Assembly: GCA_035222895.1 (NCBI GenBank)
Contig: JAVYIG010002739.1
Coordinates: 62,001 to 126,000 of the forward strand
Direction: 5' to 3'
DNA from: Strongylocentrotus droebachiensis
Taxonomy: Eukaryota > Echinodermata > Echinoidea > Camarodonta > Strongylocentrotidae
DNA: 64,000 nucleotides
In this document: positions 46,286-57,400 of the stretch, piece after piece
Numbering within the stretch: position 1 is the stretch's first letter
How the letters are laid out: every line of letters begins with the position of its first letter
Translations under genes and position numbers: made by a program
The notes under the pieces: model-generated
The model's database searches: none
The model's input: the letters and a program-made list of their open reading frames with translations, nothing else
What the model was told of the DNA's origin: nothing

Positions 46286-46620
46286 AAAAGAGTGAAGGGG
46301 GTTGTTGGGTAAACCGGTGGAGTCGTCTCGTCGAGGGAGCAAGAATGACACGGGTAAATATGTTTCTGTGTCGGGTCAGCTGTGTCGGTATTTTTGCTCG
46401 ATCCTCGTGTACTATATCAATGCAGAAGTTTGTGAGTTTGTGAAGTCGGTGAGATGTATATTGTCGGTCGGCCGACAAGTTTTTTTCCCTACGAACTGTG
46501 ACTTTTTATCCGCTGTGACGACTTCGAGAGTGACAACTACAATACTTGTAGTTTCTCGAAGTTTCACTTTCCTATAGCTAAAGAAATCAGAGGTTTAAAA
46601 TTTTCGGGGAAACTAAATTC
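46286..46620. other. non-coding, no gene seen
   Basis: Nothing recognised. Confidence 0.35.
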
Positions 46621-46958
46621 AAACAAGGTTTAAGAGTACGACAAATCGTCTTCCTTTCTCTATATTGTAATGAAACGCCAAAAATTCCGCGATTCGCGCG
46701 GAAGGGGAAAACTTCATTTAGACGAGTCGAGAACGTTACAACGAATCGTCTTCTTTCTCTAATAATTTAAGGAAACGTCAAAGTTTCCGCGCTTCGCGCG
46801 AGAGGGGGAAATTGAATTCAGACAAATAGGGCTTATTAAGAGTCGAAAACGGTACAACGAATCGTCTTCTGTCTCTAATAATTTAAGGAAACGTCAAAGC
46901 TTTCGCGCTTCGCGCGAGAGAGGGAAACTGAATTCAGATGAATAGGGCTTAATTTATA

Positions 46959-47168
46959 GGAGGCGCGATAGCTCAGTCAATAGAGCAGTGGTCTCTTTAT
47001 CCGGTGACCCGGGTTCGAAACCAAGCCAATGCGGTAGTGCCCTTTGGTAAGGCATTAATCCTCATTACCAGGTCCCTCGGAGAGGACCTTTAGCCGTCGG
47101 TCTTCCGGTTTCTTACTAACACGCATTTATTGCTTTCTTAGCTGTCCGGTAAAATAACCATCAATATC
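46959..47168 (+). mobile_element. tRNA-derived SINE, copy 2 (in satellite)
   Basis: Same head and body as 2234-2440: A box TAGCTCAGTCAATAGAGC, B box GGTTCGAAACC, then GGTAAGGCATTAATCCTCAT and CCAGGTCCCTCGGAGA. Inserted in a satellite monomer within its GGGCTTA-TTAAGAG stretch. Confidence 0.9.
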
Positions 47169-47405
47169 AAGAGTCGAAAACGGTATGACGAATCGTCTTC
47201 CTTTCTCTATATTGTGATGAAAAGCCAAAAAATCCGCGCTTCGCGCGAGAGGGTGAAACTGAATTCAGACAAAAAAGGCTTATTAAGAGTCGAAAACGGT
47301 ACAACGAATCGTCTTCTGTCTCTAATAATTTAAGGAAACGTCAAAGCTTTCGCGCTTCGCGCGAGAGAGGGAAACTGAATTCAGATGAATAGGGCTTAAT
47401 TTATA

Positions 47406-47615
47406 GGAGGCGCGATAGCTCAGTCAATAGAGCAGTGGTCTCTTTATCCGGTGACCCGGGTTCGAAACCAAGCCAATGCGGTAGTGCCCTTTGGTAAGGC
47501 ATTAATCCTCATTACCAGGTCCCTCGGAGAGGACCTTTAGCCGTCGGTCTTCCGGTTTCTTACTAACACGCATTTATTGCTTTCTTAGCTGTCCGGTAAA
47601 ATAACCATCAATATC
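47406..47615 (+). mobile_element. tRNA-derived SINE, copy 3 (duplicate of copy 2)
   Basis: Identical by eye to copy 2 and exactly 447 bp downstream, so it arose by tandem duplication of the satellite block, not by a new insertion. Confidence 0.9.
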
Positions 47616-47860
47616 AAGAGTCGAAAACGGTATGACGAATGGTCTTCCTTTCTCTATATTGTGATGAAAAGCCAAAAAATCCGCGCTTCGCGCGAGAGGG
47701 TGAAACTGAATTCAGACAAAAAAGGCTTATTAAGAGTCGAAAACGGTACAACGAATCGTCTTATTTCTCTAATAATTTAAGAAAACTTCAAAGCTTCCGC
47801 GCTTCGCGCGAGAGGGGGGAACTGAATTCAAATGAATGAAGCTCAATAAGAGTCGAAAAC

Positions 47861-48914
47861 GGTACGGCCTATCACCCACACCCCTCCCCTAATTCGCGCG
47901 CTCTTTAAGTGATTCGCTTGCTCACTACCGCCCCTCCCTAAAATAAAATCCTAGCTCCGCGCCTGCATTAAAATATATAGCTATGATGCTGACTAAGTTG
48001 ACGAAAAAATTCGTATAGTTATGTCGTCGAGGAAAATGACCCTTTGCGCATACGCAAGTACTATAGATAGTCCATAAGAAAAAAAAATTAGCCTTCGGCC
48101 CCAGGTTTATAGGGTTAAATTTGTAGATATTGGACATTTAATTTTAATTTAGTTTTGTCGGAAATCGTTGGCCTCTACACCCCCCCCCCCCCCCACTGAA
48201 AAAGGTCTAGCGACGCCCCTGTAAACATGTATATATATTTGTAATGGCCTTATGTACTAATGCTATATTCCTGTGGGCCCTGCAATTATGTTGTAATCAT
48301 TATACATGTAAAAGTTGAGGTGACCATCTTGTAATTTCTTTCTTTTAATAGGTAATAATTGTCAAATTTGTCTATTCTATGCAGACTTGGATTCAATATG
48401 GGGCAGGTTAACATGCGAGCCCAACACCAAGGTGTAAATAATATAATTGGTAAGTTTTACTGAAAAATTTAGCTTCTACATTAACAACAAAGAAATGAAG
48501 TTATTGGCCAGGAGTTGCCCTCGAGACACAAACTATTTCTAACATGATAAATAAATAGATATGGAGTGACGTCAATAATGTAACTCTGCGTTAATTTGAT
48601 AAACCATGATTAACCACATGAGAGTCTGCTATACATCTCTCAAATAGGCGCACTGTGAAGCGTAGACCTACAATGCGCAACAAATTCGGTGACTGAGCAA
48701 CGAGAGTATCATGGCGGTTAGCTTCTTAATTTGAAGAACACACCTTTTCACGGTCACAAGTGTATGCATGCTTAAACATGGGCGCCATATTAAAATGAGA
48801 CTAATTTACTCACAATTTAAAATGGCGCCCATTTTGAGTTACTTTTATTTTACGCAGCATTCGAAGCGCATGTGATATGATTGTGAGCGCTAGCACAGGT
48901 ACTGACGCAACAAT
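47861..48914. other. non-coding with poly-C tag repeats
   Basis: The tag CCTAGCTCCGCGCCTGC lies at about 47950 and a C-run with CACTGAAAAAGGTCTAGCGA at 48181-48215, both related to the poly-G tag family. Otherwise no feature. Confidence 0.4.
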
Positions 48915-49148
48915 TACCGTGTTTACACATACCGTGTTTACACAGTGATCCGCCTCGAGGGTTGAAGCCGCGAGGCGTGTTGAACCCGGCAATTTTATGT
49001 CATGTAAACGGGATCCCAGTGATCCGCCTCGAGGGTTGAACCAGCCTTTTGAATACACCAGAATTGCAGGTCTCAACCCGCGAGGCGTGTTCGACCCGGC
49101 AATTTTATGTAGTGTAAACGGGATCTGATCCACTTCGAGGGTTGAAGC
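48915..49148 (+). repeat. GATCCGCCTCGAGG repeat, locus 1
   Basis: Starts with two copies of ACCGTGTTTACAC, then GTGATCCGCCTCGAGGGTTG. Two units of about 105 bp follow, each with CGAGGCGTGTT, ACCCGGCAATTTTATGT and GTAAACGGGATC. The family recurs at 60799-60916 and, inverted, at 61546-61686. Non-coding; peptides on the minus strand are shared only because the repeat is. Confidence 0.8.
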
Positions 49149-49306
49149 CAGCTAGCTAGCTAGACCTCATCTGCTCTCAGTTTTGCCCCTACTTAAGATC
49201 AGTCTTCAACAACAGAAAGTGTTCCAATCTCCGTGGGTTTATTGATATTGTTGCCTTGAATGAATATAATTTTTCTTTTTCATGAATGTTCAAGTATCAT
49301 GATTAA

Positions 49307-49905
49307 TATATTTTCACTTCATTTAAATAAAAGATACCATATTAAATGTTTCCTGTAAAAGAAGTAAGTTTGATCAAGGTATAAATATAAGTTGAATTTA
49401 GCCAATTTAATTTACATTATCACTAATAGTATACTCCTACTACTAGTATTACTAACAGTATACTCCTACTACTAGTATTACTAACAGTATACTCCTACTA
49501 CTAGTATTACTAACAGTAACATCATTGTTAATGGAACGGTATGGCCTTAGGCCTAGTCTAGATTCATGGGAGTTAACACGTATCTGAGCTGAATTTGATA
49601 CACTGCTTGTATAGACTATTACCAGTATTGTTACGAATTTATGAAAATTACCTTTCGCTTTCTCTCTCTCTCTTCATATCCTCAATAATTTATGATTTTT
49701 CTGACGATTGAGTATATACAAATCTCTTCCATATCGTTAATAATGTGTGCCATATATTGGATTTGCACCAAATGAGCGACTAGTTTTACGAGAAGCATGT
49801 GCTCTTGTTGATAAACATTCTTCATTTATACTACTGTTCATTGAAACTTGCGCACTTCGTGTATTATTCATTAGCTGAAGGTGTTGGCCGACGTGAGCAG
49901 CCAAT
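49307..49905 (+). repeat. left inverted arm of the Harbinger region
   Basis: Pairs with the complement of 62016-63050. Shared blocks: TTTCACTT...AAAGATACCATATT, CTAATTTAATTTACATTAT, CCTTAGGCCTAGTCTAGATT, GAGAAGCATGTGCTCTTGTT, GGCCGACGTGAGCAGCCAAT. The two arms differ by a ~200-bp indel and by the retroposon at 62097-62402. Confidence 0.85.
49428..49520 (+). repeat. 29-bp minisatellite, three copies
   Basis: AGTATACTCCTACTACTAGT plus ATTACTAAC repeats exactly at 49428, 49457 and 49486, then a partial copy. The corresponding part of the right arm has a single copy, so the array grew after the arms separated. Confidence 0.9.
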
Positions 49906-49995
49906 GAAAATGGTTGTACTGATATGCGCGCATAGCTTTCTTCGGCAACCTAACAAGTATAAATAGGCCGCGCGTATGTTACTGGACCCCCCCCC
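49886..49995 (+). promoter_or_regulatory. CCAAT/TATA promoter module, copy 1
   Basis: CCAAT at 49901-49905 and a TATA box (TATAAATAG, 49958-49966) about 55 bp downstream, reading toward the Myb-like gene. A CG-rich GGCCGCGCG follows. A possible 5' UTR exon would run from about 49990 to 50061 (AAAAG then GTAAATA donor), with an acceptor near 51349. Duplicated at 60921-61033. Confidence 0.55.
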
Positions 49996-50061
49996 CCCCC
50001 CCAGGTAGCCTCCATGATTGACAGCTAGCGTAATGCAGCGCAGACGATATCATTACGTAAA

Positions 50062-51441
50062 AGGTAAATATAGAAAATGATTCATACGATGTTTACATAT
50101 GCAGATTTGTCTAGGATTGTTCTAAAATGATAGAGTGAGAGGCGTAACTTTTACTATTTTATGGTTCTATGGAACAATGCGGTCAGAATGGTGTATATTA
50201 AGAGAAGTTTTGAAGTCATTTTGATTGTGATATATTAAGTTGGAAAATAGGTATTTATTTCGTCAGAGTCTGGAAAGTTTGGATAGGAAGAAACAAGAAA
50301 AGAGTGTTGCACGTAGTGAATGAACGGAGTGTCCTTGTTAATTTGTATCGGACGGTCGGTGTGTCCTAATATAATTAGAGGGACGGAACGTCTCATTATT
50401 GTATAAGGGACACAGTGTCTCATAAAATGTCTCTTAATATTTACACGGGACTGTAGTTTTGAATTATCATTGAGATATTATTATACAAATATATGAAAGA
50501 TGTTTTATTATATACAATGTCTATTTGTTGTAATTGTGTCTTCTTCTTTGGGACGATTAATTTGCCATCTAGAAATGGTCAACCTATTTTTAAGAGAGAG
50601 ATAGATATTGCTCTTTAGAGTCCTAATATTTATTTGCACACATTAAATCGAGTATGACTCAGGTCGTTGGGCGGACTGATAATCTGTCCCAAATGCGGTC
50701 ATATCTCATGTCTAGCCATTTCTAATTTCATTTTTGTGGCCAGTTTAAGCCAGTATTATATTAAACTATGAGTGATAAGAAATATTTCATTGCGATACAA
50801 TTCGTTGTGTCTCGATTTCTGCTATAGACTATTACTTGAGTTGATACGACAAACAAAAACGATGGTGGCAGGAGAAATGTTATTTATAGTAATTGGGATG
50901 ATTTCGCTACAGTATTACGTAGTATTAAAAGGGCTAGGGACTTTTGTCCCTTCAGTTATCAAGACAGTGTTGAAGTCTGCATGATGCTTAGTAAATAGTA
51001 TATTTATTTTAGTTTAATCCGGTTATAATTGCTGAGAACAATACAACTGACTAGGCTATAGGCTAGCATTAGACATAGCATGTGTGATAACATAACTCAT
51101 TTAAGTCATTTATTATGACAGATACAGTAGTATGTGTGGCAGGACACAACATGCAGGCACTGAAGTAATTATGCAGTGGTAATAGACTATGCAGATAAGT
51201 GAGCATATAAATAATTAACAGATTTAGTTTATTCTTACAAGGTACTAACTACTGTAAATGAAAACGTAAGTACAGAAATTTGCAATACACAAGTATTTAT
51301 TTACATATGCTAAATATATGTACGTATTCTTATTTTTATTTTATACAGATTGAATTGTTTCTACGAGTACGACTTCTACGTAAATATTAAAACACCAGAT
51401 AATCCAGTTGGACTCTATATACCTCACTTTAAATTTGAAAT
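50062..51441 (+). other. probable 5' UTR intron and leader of the Myb-like gene
   Basis: A donor-like AAAAG/GTAAATA at 50061 and an acceptor TTTTATACAG at about 51349 could bound an intron. Within it, 50285-50450 has a degenerate ~39-bp repeat built on GTGTCC...AGGGACGG. No protein domain. Confidence 0.35.
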
Positions 51442-53153
51442 ATGCCAAAAGTAAATGAAAAAGTTAAGCATGATCGTGGACGATTATGGGACCAAAAGGA
51501 AGATAATTTTTTTTTTAGAAATTTGGGCGGCGGAGGATATGAAGCAGAAATTAGATGGGACAGTAAGGAACGTAATGGCACATGACGAAATGGTACGGAT
51601 TTTTGCAGAGGCAGGATATGTGAGGTCCCTAACTGCTATCCGAAACAAAATAAAAAATCTGAAGAGAAGATATCATCAAACACTTCAAAAAATAAAAAGA
51701 GTGGGGAAGGTCGAGAGACCTGTGTAAACTACAATGAACTTGAAAACATATTGGGCGATCGGCCCACAAGTGTCCCGGTATTAATGGTGCGGGCAGGGGT
51801 GAGCCACGTGATGGAGAGCCGGGAGGAGGAGGAGGAGGGTGGGGTTGGTGTTGACATATCGGATATGGAGGAGTCCGAAGATGACATCATACATTTAGAA
51901 GAGGGCATGAGATCTGCTCGGAAATTGAAGAGAGTTGATAGTGCATCCTCGAGTCAGACTCCTACTACTGGTCCACGAGAAAGCAGTGCCAGTGTCAGCG
52001 ACAGTTCTGGTAAATCATTTCTTGATTCATTGTCGGGTATGTACATGCATATTTCAATTCAACCTAGACTTTAATGTCTATATGGAGAAGGCAATCAAAA
52101 CTTGGCATTAGATCTCCTTTTTATTATTACAAAAGTTATTGGGTCTATTGCTGGACATTATTTCATATTGTGTGAGATCAAATATGTTTTTCATCTTATT
52201 GTGCCAAAATATATATTAAATTTCTTTTTTTTTTATCAGAAATAACTATAAGCTGTGTAAACAATATGTTAAGCGGTTTCTGCCCGCATAATCCCTTGAA
52301 TCATTTTTATTCCCTGATGTCGCTTGACAGATGTTCAAAATTACATTATGAAATAACTTGGACTTATATATATATTCGTTGTTATATTTCTCCAAAGTGG
52401 ATGATGGGCCCGGGGAGAGCTCTAACTCTAAGAGGAAGGTTAGTGATATTGATTCACAACCATCAACCAAAAGTGAGTAAACTTAAAATCTATCTTTAAA
52501 GATTAAACAGAAATAGATCTAGGCTGCATGTTCAATACTTGAAGCAGGGTATTATTTTATTTTTTGATCTTCAATATATAGGTTATTGAACTTGCAATTA
52601 TTCAATCTACAGCTAAATTTCAAAGGATTTCAATTCATGTTAAAATCATTTGTTTTATGTGGTGAAAGATTGCACTTCTGTATTTCTTTTTAATTAATCA
52701 CATGTATTTTCTTTAATTGTTTTATGTTGACAGGAAGCACGATACCTCGCAGAAATGTCAAAAACACAAGGTTGAAGGAAACAATGTCCCTTGTGGCGGA
52801 GTCCTTTAGGGACCAACTGTGCCGGTCTCAAAAGGAGTATCGGGACGACATGCAGGCGTCCCAAAATGAGCAGAGGGACTGGGATCACAAATGGCTTCAA
52901 AAAGGCATCAAGAGCACAAAACCCATAACGATACGATGCAGTCCATGCTGACAGTATTTAACACAATGGCCAACGCCTTCGTAGCCTCACAACATCAACA
53001 ACCACAGCCATATCCTAATATGTACCGCATCAGTATCATCCATCCCAATCCTTTCTTCCCCAACAGCAGCCTTCTCATCAACAGCCAACCCACCAACAGC
53101 TATTTGACCAGCAGCCTTTTAATCAACAAGTGAAAGATTACACTCAGTTGTAA
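51442..53153 (+). pseudogene. Myb/SANT-like accessory protein gene of Harbinger element (3 exons)
   Basis: Exon 1 (51442-52036) opens MPKVNEKVKHDRGRLWDQKE and, after a frameshift in a 10-T run at about 51508-51517, gives a Myb/SANT (MADF-like) helix set: LEIWAAEDMKQKLDG, MVRIFAEAGYVRSLTAIRNK, IKNLKRRYHQTL. A second frameshift near 51700 leads to NYNELENILGDRPTSVPVLM, then an acidic stretch. Donor GTATGT at 52037. Exon 2 (52398-52472) has a basic NLS-like SNSKRKV and donor GTGAGT. Exon 3 (52734-53153, acceptor TTGACAG) encodes a charged helix (KEYRDDMQASQNEQRDWDHK) and a Gln/Pro-rich tail, with further frameshifts. Exon phases join correctly. In this superfamily the Myb-like protein binds DNA and aids transposase nuclear import. 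Frameshifts make this copy dead. Confidence 0.8.
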
Positions 53154-53485
53154 CATTTTCAGTTCCCTGAGTTCTTCTCTCTTTTTGTTTAAAAAGATGA
53201 CAAGCAGTACTTACATTTGATTACGTTCAACATTCCATAAATAGATTTGAAATGTGTATTTAATCAATATTATGTATAAACTATAAATGAAGCCTATTCT
53301 TGCGATATATGCTTGAGTGACATCCAATATTTATATATATTTTAAACAACAGTTTCTGATATCATAAATTTCATATTTATATTTATAAATGTATGTTATA
53401 CACTAATTTTGAACACTTATAGGCTCATTACAGCCTCTTCCATTATTACTAGTATATTTAACAATATGTTGTTATAGGCCTATTG

Positions 53486-55735
53486 ACATGCTTTTATCTG
53501 TCACGATGGAGATGCATGTTGTAAAGCGTTTCAGGACAATTACCCCCTGGGCAATCACCCCCCGGAAAATTACCCCCGGAAAACTACCCCCAAGGACAAT
53601 TACCCACCGAAAAATTACCCCCGGAGAATTACCCCCCGAGGACAATTACCCCCAAGGACAATTACCCCCTGAAAATTACCCCCGAGGACAACTACCCCCG
53701 AGGACAACTACCCCCGAGGATAATTACCCCCCGAGGGCAACTACCCCCCCCCCCCCCTGAGGACAATTACCCTCGAGGACAACTACCACCCCCGAGGATA
53801 ACTACCTCCGAGGACAATAACCCCCCGAGGACAACTACCCTCCAATGACAATCACCCCCGAGGAATGTGTAATCTTGTGACGTATAATGCGAGCTTCTCT
53901 CCCAATTGCTATTTACATAAAATGTCATAAACTTTCATTTTCTTAGTTATTTATGAAGTTCTTTTCAGTCTTTTCAAATTATTCAATTCGATGTAGGGGG
54001 GGGGGGGGGGGGCTGGAGGTTGCCCGATTACCCCTTAGTTTTGCCACCGAGTAAAATACAGAAATTACATTTCTTAGAAATTTAACAATACAATGCGCGC
54101 AGATGAGTACGCGTTACAGCCTCTCTCACCAACAATGGCACAACAATTAATGTACGATTTTATTTATGCATCCTCTGTAACTTTTATAATCAGCTGATCG
54201 TGTATTTGTCTTTGAATGCATTGGCCCTTATCCATGATCCAAAATTAAGGTTTTCTTCACGTTATATTTATATTTATGTTGTCATGCTGAAGTATAATAT
54301 GTTTTCTTGTACGGTAAATTATTTTGAAATAGAAATTGCCTTCAAGTTATATGCACGGTGCCATGTGAAAAGAAAATAAATGTTCGCTCTCTGGTAATTC
54401 ATCTCATTTGATGTTGTAACTCCAGCGCAGCGTTTTTCAACCGGGTGCCGCAATATTAGTTACATTAGGAAAATGTTGATTTTGTGAAAAACAAATATCA
54501 GAATCAGTGAGAGTATGTAATTACATGAGACAAAAAAGTTTTAAAGATAATAAAGTGTATTTCTTCCTCGCTCGCTGACAATATTTTGACAGCAAGGCGT
54601 CCGAATATATTTTATATATTTTATTTCGAGATCACATTGTTACCACACTCATTACATTTAAAAACCTGATAAATAAGGGCAACGAGAGGCCCCGAATATC
54701 CTCATATTTGTGTATCAAGGTCATGACCGAATATATCACCTGTATTCATGTACATTCGGCGGCAAGGAGCCTGCATACAGTACTTTAAATCGTTTCTGGT
54801 GTGTTGATTACAAACAATTTTTTTACCAGTTTGAAAATGTCTTCTCCTTTGTTATTCTTAAATGTGCCCATACGTGTGTACTTGACGAGTGCCAGAGTTA
54901 TGCAAAATAATTAGTCTGTGAAGACTTTGGGATTTGGGAGAAACTTTTAATTTCTAAGAGGGTACCGACTTGTACCGTGAATAACAACAAGTTGAAATAA
55001 CGCTGCTCCAGAGAAATATATTTCTGTGCAGTTTGAGAAGCGCTGGACAATTACATAAAACTTACATCCTTCATTGAAATCAGCAATCGCACTGGCGTTG
55101 CATAAATTATAATTATAAAGTGAAATGTATAGTAAAGAGGAAGATAACGTGCCCTATAGTATATGTATCTGAACGAATATGGGTGCGTGCATGGGATCGT
55201 ATGGACTCGTAGCCATCTCTCAATGTGTCATATCGTCTTTTGCTATTGAATCCTGATTGTCCACGGGGGTAGTTGTCCTCAGGGGTAGTTGTTCTCGGGG
55301 GTTAATTGTCCTTGGGGGTAGATGTCCTCGGGGTGTTAATTGTCATCGGGGGGGTAATTGTCCTCGGGGGGTAATTTTTCGGGGGGTAATTGTCCTCGGG
55401 GGTAGTTGTCCTCGGTGGGTAATTGTCCTCGGGGGGGGGGGGGGCATTTTCCGGGGGGTAAATGTCCTCGGGGGTAGTTGTCCTCGGGGGGGAATTGTCC
55501 TCGGGGGGTAATTTTCCGTGGGGTAATTGTCCTTGGGGGTAATTGTCCTCGGGGGGGGGGGGGGGGTAATTCTCCGGGGGGTAATTTTCTGGGGGGTAAT
55601 TGTTCTTGGGGGGTAGTTTTCCGGGGTGTAATTTTCAGGGGGGGGGGTGATTGCCCAGGGGGTAATTGTCCTAGAACCGTTGTAAAGCCTTAGGTCTGCC
55701 ACATGCATCTTCATCATTATAAAAGCCCAAGTTGT
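53486..55735. mobile_element. Foldback-like element with minisatellite arms
   Basis: The left arm (53486-53870) is a C-rich array of about 17-bp units built on GGACAATTACCCCCGA. The right arm (55255-55680) is the same array inverted (TCGGGGGTAATTGTCC). The non-repetitive outer ends also match in inverted orientation (AGATGCATGT, TAAAGC, ACAATTACCCCCTGGGCAAT against their complements near 55655-55715). Inverted ends made of tandem short repeats are the hallmark of Drosophila Foldback/Galileo elements. The ~1.4-kb centre has no recognised gene. It sits between the two Harbinger genes and so is younger than that element. Confidence 0.75.
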
Positions 55736-56373
55736 TTTGTGATTTGTAAATAACTTATTAATGTAAACTGTGATTTGTAAATGATTGATAGATGTAATTC
55801 TATTGAATGACGTTCTTATTGTATTGTTTGTAAAATAATCTGCAGTTCGGCTGCTGGCTGTCAATGGTTTCTTTTTCTCAATAAACCGTTAGAAATAAAT
55901 AAAAAACTAAAAACGTTGCTAGGATTTTGTCTAGCTTAATGTAAAACTTACATAGCATACAAATGTTTATGTAGAAATCCCAAGTATTATATAAATCTAC
56001 ACCTGTAATTTGTATTGAATACAGTCAAATGTATATGTGTTATACTTAATATACAGCACTATGTAAATCCATTCATAGCATATACATGTATATATCTTTT
56101 TTTGTCAACTGACATTGTTTAACCCGTTACCTTATATAGCAGGTACATGTACTTAAGATTTCAGCAGGAAACATAGAACTTGCCTTTTATTTTATTATAT
56201 ATCACATATTTATACACATACTTAAGTTTCAGCTGAAAACATCTTGCCTTTCATTTTATTATGCCAAAAACAGGAGAACAGGTTAATACTTTAACACTTA
56301 TGTTCATACATGTATGATATTTTTGTGTTGTGATTTGAGTTCACACTCCCCAGGTTCTTACCTCTGAATACAT
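55736..56373. other. non-coding interior of the Harbinger region
   Basis: Short direct repeat around TTTATACACATACTTAAGTT/TACATGTACTTAAGATT with CTTGCCTTT-ATTTTATTAT (56143-56265). No gene. Confidence 0.4.
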
Positions 56374-57090
56374 TTTTTTTTTTTTTGGAAAATGAATTTA
56401 TTGATAAATATAGGCTTTTGAACAAATCAAACAATCATACATAATCAATTATAATAACATCGTAGCATCTTAACATAGTTCAAATAAAACATGTTTCGTT
56501 TTCTTGAATAACAGTGTTTTAAAAAATGCATAGCTTTTTTGTGTTACAGTTCCTTTCGATCTTTAATCGGTTGTGGATTAGTCTTTTGAAAATACAAAGA
56601 ATAGAGACTTCATGGAACATGAGTTTGCGATTTTCTGCTTGCATAAATGGTTAAAATAAACTGCGTATTTTGCATATATGATGAGAAAATTTAAACTTTT
56701 AAATATTTTGTTTTTCAAGTTATAACCTTCAATTAAAACGAACTTGTCAAAAGAAAAATTAATATTGTACAGTTTTCGAATTATGTCTCCAAATTTTAAC
56801 CAAAACAATTTTGTGTGCTTGCATTTTACAAATAAATGGAGATTGTCATGTAATTGATCATCATATAAACATAAGGGATTGTTACACAATTTCCATTTGA
56901 ATAAATTATACCTATTTGGTAATAAGTTGTGTAATAACTTAAAATTGAATTCTGATATTTTGTTTTCTTTCATAGCTTGTAAATTAAATGACCATATGAC
57001 TTTTCAGTCAATTGTTCTGTACTATTTAACATTTCTCTTCGATTGGAGGTCTAACAATTGAATGAATAGACAACGTAGAGTAAAAAAAAC
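56374..57090 (-). pseudogene. 5'-truncated L1/Tx1-like LINE with poly(A) and TSD
   Basis: On the minus strand, 56973-56578 encodes the zinc-knuckle region of an L1/Tx1-type protein: EFNFKLLHNLLPNRYNLFKW, then CNNPLCLYDDQLHDNLHLF with a CKHTKLFW end. The 3' end is a poly(A) of about 17 (T-run at 56373-56388 on the plus strand). CCTCTGAATACAT (56361-56373) and CCTCTGAATTCAT (57091-57103) flank the insert as a 13-bp target-site duplication with one difference. This defines a complete, 5'-truncated target-primed insertion of about 0.7 kb. Confidence 0.85.
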
Positions 57091-57253
57091 CCTCTGAATT
57101 CATGTGTGCTTTCAATATATCATTTATGCATATTTAATCTTACATTTTTGTATTTTAAATAAAGATTTTTCAGTCATTATGACATTAAACTTATTATCTA
57201 TTTGTTTGTTTTAAATATGTTTTTCTTTTCCTGTTTCCCCCTTTTATCTAATA

Positions 57254-57400
57254 CAGTGTAACCTTGTCATAATCAATTCCACAAGACCAAGGAAATTACT
57301 TTGTTACATTAAAATCTTGTTATATCAGGGCTTGGCAGAAATGGCCTTGATAAAAACAAAATATTGTTATAACAATGTTCTTTATAATGAGGTTCCACTG
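57254..57400. mobile_element. Tigger/pogo-like MITE, 147 bp
   Basis: Ends CAGTGTAACCTTGTCATAAT and, on the minus strand, CAGTGGAACCTCATTATAAA. CAGTGGAACCTC is the typical terminal sequence of pogo/Tigger elements of the Tc1/mariner superfamily. TA flanks both ends (57252-57253, 57401-57402) as expected. No coding sequence. Confidence 0.85.

Larger units (their letters stand above)
46621..47860 (+). repeat. ~116-bp satellite with a 447-bp higher-order unit
   Basis: The anchor ATCGTCTT occurs at 46645, 46745, 46861, 47192, 47308, 47639 (one change) and 47755. Steps are 100, 116, 331, 116, 331, 116; each 331 step is one monomer plus a ~215-bp SINE. Monomers share GAGTCGAAAACGGTACAACG, AATTTAAGGAAACGTCAAAG and a hairpin CGCGC-TTC-GCGCG. 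The 447-bp block (two monomers plus SINE) is present twice and almost identical, so it duplicated after the SINE inserted. Confidence 0.9.

Noticed and set aside
45650..46478. Long overlapping open frames on both strands (up to 233 codons)
   Set aside because: They fall in a polypurine/polypyrimidine tract, so stop codons are rare by composition; the peptides are low-complexity and have no domain.
46621..47860. CRISPR-like array
   Set aside because: Repeats are contiguous ~116-bp satellite monomers with no unique spacers, and the genome is eukaryotic.
55257..55864. Pro/Thr/Arg- and Gly-rich frames at 53.5 and 55.3 kb
   Set aside because: They are translations of the GGACAATTACCCCC minisatellite arms.
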